From an uncultured Leucobacter sp. (GTDB lineage: Bacteria > Actinomycetota > Actinomycetes > Actinomycetales > Microbacteriaceae): a stretch of DNA of 6,079 nt. The stretch's first letter is position 1; the number at the start of each line of letters is the position of its first letter. Shown piece by piece: positions 5,009 to 6,079 of this stretch. The notes under the pieces were generated by a model. That model was not told where the DNA came from, ran no database searches, and was given only the letters and a program-made list of their open reading frames with translations. The position numbers were made by a program, and so were the translations under genes. The stretch covers positions 1-6,079 of the forward strand of contig CAMFIY010000172.1 of the NCBI GenBank assembly GCA_945952575.1, in the 5' to 3' direction.

Positions 5009-5455
5009 ATGAGCGCATCGCCCGAGGAGGTCCTGCGGCGCTTCTACGAGGAGTTCTGGAACCGGGGGAACGCCGGGGCCGCGGACGAGCTCGTGCACCC
5101 CGAGGTGAGGGACCATCAGCCGTATCCCGGCCAGGAGCCGGGGATCGAGGGGTTCAAGCGGCTCGTGCGCGAGTGGCGGATCGGCTTCCCCGACATGACC
5201 GAGGAGATCGAGGAGATCATCGTCCAGGGCGAGATCGCGGTCGGTCGCTTCCGCCTGCGCGGGACGCACGACGGGCCCTTCCTCGGCCAGGCGCCGACGG
5301 GCCGCCCGGTGGACATCCGCGGCATCGACATGGTCCGGGTGGTGGAGGGCCGCATCACCGACTTCTGGTACAACGAGCAGACCCTGGAGCTCCTGCAGCA
5401 GCTCGGGCTGCTCCCTCCCACCGCCGAACTGCTCGCGATGGGCCCGCGGGGCTGA
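5009..5455 (+). CDS. SnoaL-like / NTF2-fold small protein (ester cyclase family)
   Basis: A 148-residue, single-domain, probably cytoplasmic protein. The layout is that of SnoaL-like proteins: a helical start (EEVLRRFYEEFWNRGN, 6-21), then ELVHPEVRDHQPYPG (27-41), a helix with FKRLVREWRIGFPDM (49-63), and a curved sheet made of EIAVGRFRLRGTHDGPFLG, TGRPVDIRGIDMVRVVEGRI and DFWYNEQTLELLQQLGLL. The GTHDGPF, PTGRPV, GIDMVRV-GRI-FWY and LLQQLG elements are characteristic of the ester-cyclase subgroup, as is the length. The fold forms a cone-shaped pocket used by polyketide cyclases, but most such genes in actinobacteria sit outside biosynthetic clusters and have no known substrate. The same holds here: no polyketide genes are visible. 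The Asp and His residues (HPEVRDHQ, about 30-37) could serve the pocket. It converges with nagA and may have its own promoter, since 175 bp separate it from the hydrolase gene. Confidence 0.85.
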   Translation: MSASPEEVLRRFYEEFWNRGNAGAADELVHPEVRDHQPYPGQEPGIEGFKRLVREWRIGFPDMTEEIEEIIVQGEIAVGRFRLRGTHDGPFLGQAPTGRPVDIRGIDMVRVVEGRITDFWYNEQTLELLQQLGLLPPTAELLAMGPRG

Positions 5456-5484
5456 TCCGGAGCCGGGGCCGGCGCTCAGCGGGC
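5442..5484. terminator. Possible bidirectional terminator between the SnoaL-like gene and nagA
   Basis: GCTGA (5451-5455) pairs with TCAGC (5476-5480). Inside it CCGG (5457-5460) pairs with CCGG (5469-5472), and outside it GCCC (5442-5445) can pair with GGGC (5481-5484) across a bulge. The stop codons of both converging genes lie in the middle stem. The structure is imperfect and has no T-run, so the call is tentative. Confidence 0.35.
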
Positions 5485-6079
5485 TTCGGACGGCGTGGCG
5501 AGCTCGCGCACCCGCAGCCCCGGGTCGAGCACGACCAGTTCGGCCCGCGCGCCGACGGCGATGTCGCCCAGCTCCTCCCAGCCCATGAGCCGGGCCTGGT
5601 TGGTCGAGGTCTGCCGCACCGCGGCGACCAGGTCGTCCTCGGAGGGATCGGCGCCGGCGGCGGCCCGGAACAGGGCGTCCATCGTGGCCGTGCTGCCCGC
5701 GATGGTGTCGGATCCGGCGAGCCGCGCGACGCCGCCCCGCACCTCCACGTCGAGGGCACCCAGGCGGTAGTCGCCGTCGGCGTGCGCCGCCGCGTCCATC
5801 GCGTCGGTCACGAGCAGCACCCGGTCCGCGCCGACCGCCCGCCGCACCCCGGCGACCAGCGCGGGATGCAGGTGCACGCCGTCGGCGACGAGCTCCAGGG
5901 CCACCCGGGGATCCTCCATCAGCGCGAGCACCGGCCCGGGCTCGCGGTGCCCGAGCGGCCGCATCGCGTTGAAGAGGTGCGTCGCCGCGCGGGCGCCCGC
6001 ATCGATCGCGCGTCTCGTCGTCTCGTAGTCGGCGTCGGTGTGCCCGATCGCCGGCACCGCGCCGGCGTCGGCCAGACGT
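5476..6079 (-). CDS. nagA: N-acetylglucosamine-6-phosphate deacetylase, 5' end missing
   Basis: Cytoplasmic amidohydrolase that removes acetate from GlcNAc-6-phosphate, giving glucosamine-6-phosphate for entry into glycolysis or wall-precursor synthesis. The visible part is the C-terminal 200 residues of a protein normally about 380-400 long. Its N-terminus lies beyond the right edge. In visible numbering: AIGHTDA with metal His13, THLFNAM with His34, ELVADGVHL with His69, LLVTDAMDA with the catalytic Asp92, then LAGSDTIAGS around 120-129. The C-terminal part (GDIAVGARAELVVLD) forms the small beta domain usual in this superfamily. All catalytic residues of this half are present; the N-terminal metal-binding Glu cannot be checked. 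The in-frame GTG at 6057 is inside the domain and is not the start. Other amino-sugar genes (nagB, a regulator or transporter) may lie further right, but none is in view. Confidence 0.95.
   Translation of the reverse strand, partial: RLADAGAVPAIGHTDADYETTRRAIDAGARAATHLFNAMRPLGHREPGPVLALMEDPRVALELVADGVHLHPALVAGVRRAVGADRVLLVTDAMDAAAHADGDYRLGALDVEVRGGVARLAGSDTIAGSTATMDALFRAAAGADPSEDDLVAAVRQTSTNQARLMGWEELGDIAVGARAELVVLDPGLRVRELATPSEAR

Noticed and set aside
5355..5759. Leftward frame overlapping nagA and the SnoaL-like gene.
   Set aside because: It is an out-of-frame read of nagA rich in Pro/Arg/Ser, crossing the convergent gene end.
1..6079. Search for an insertion sequence, CRISPR array, tRNA, toxin-antitoxin pair or defence system.
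   Set aside because: No transposase, integrase, regularly spaced repeats, tRNA cloverleaf or paired small genes were seen. Apart from the two small enzymes, the genes are common metabolic and transport types.

Overview
The window is GC-rich, with G/C in most third codon positions. It has actinobacterial features: long perfect hairpins without a T-tract at gene ends, a candidate leaderless promoter, and a TTG-started isocitrate dehydrogenase of the eukaryote-like NADP family. The proteins look most like Microbacteriaceae (Microbacterium or Leucobacter relatives). That placement is an impression from protein sequence, not a computed result.

Layout from left to right: (1) The 3' part of an oligo/dipeptide ABC transporter ATPase runs rightward off the left edge. 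It is followed after 57 bp by the transporter's lipoprotein substrate-binding protein, and that unit ends at a strong 15-bp hairpin. (2) A 202-bp convergent spacer contains several inverted repeats. (3) icd (isocitrate dehydrogenase) lies leftward. (4) A 208-bp divergent spacer carries a palindrome with 11-bp arms, placed where both candidate -35 regions would lie. (5) A metallo-beta-lactamase-fold hydrolase runs rightward. (6) After a 175-bp GC-rich gap comes a SnoaL-like/NTF2-fold small protein. (7) nagA (N-acetylglucosamine-6-phosphate deacetylase) runs leftward; its 5' end is beyond the right edge. It converges on the SnoaL gene with 20 bp between the stop codons.

The genes cover peptide (or other small solute) uptake, a TCA-cycle step, amino-sugar breakdown and two small enzymes of unknown substrate. 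They do not form one pathway. The clearest regulatory link is the single operator-like palindrome shared by icd and the hydrolase. In Streptomyces coelicolor the MarR-family regulator TamR is known to control isocitrate dehydrogenase together with other citrate-cycle genes, so a TamR-like site is a reasonable hypothesis that needs a motif comparison. I found no mobile element, CRISPR array, tRNA or rRNA, and no evident novel multi-gene system. The most interesting content is regulatory.
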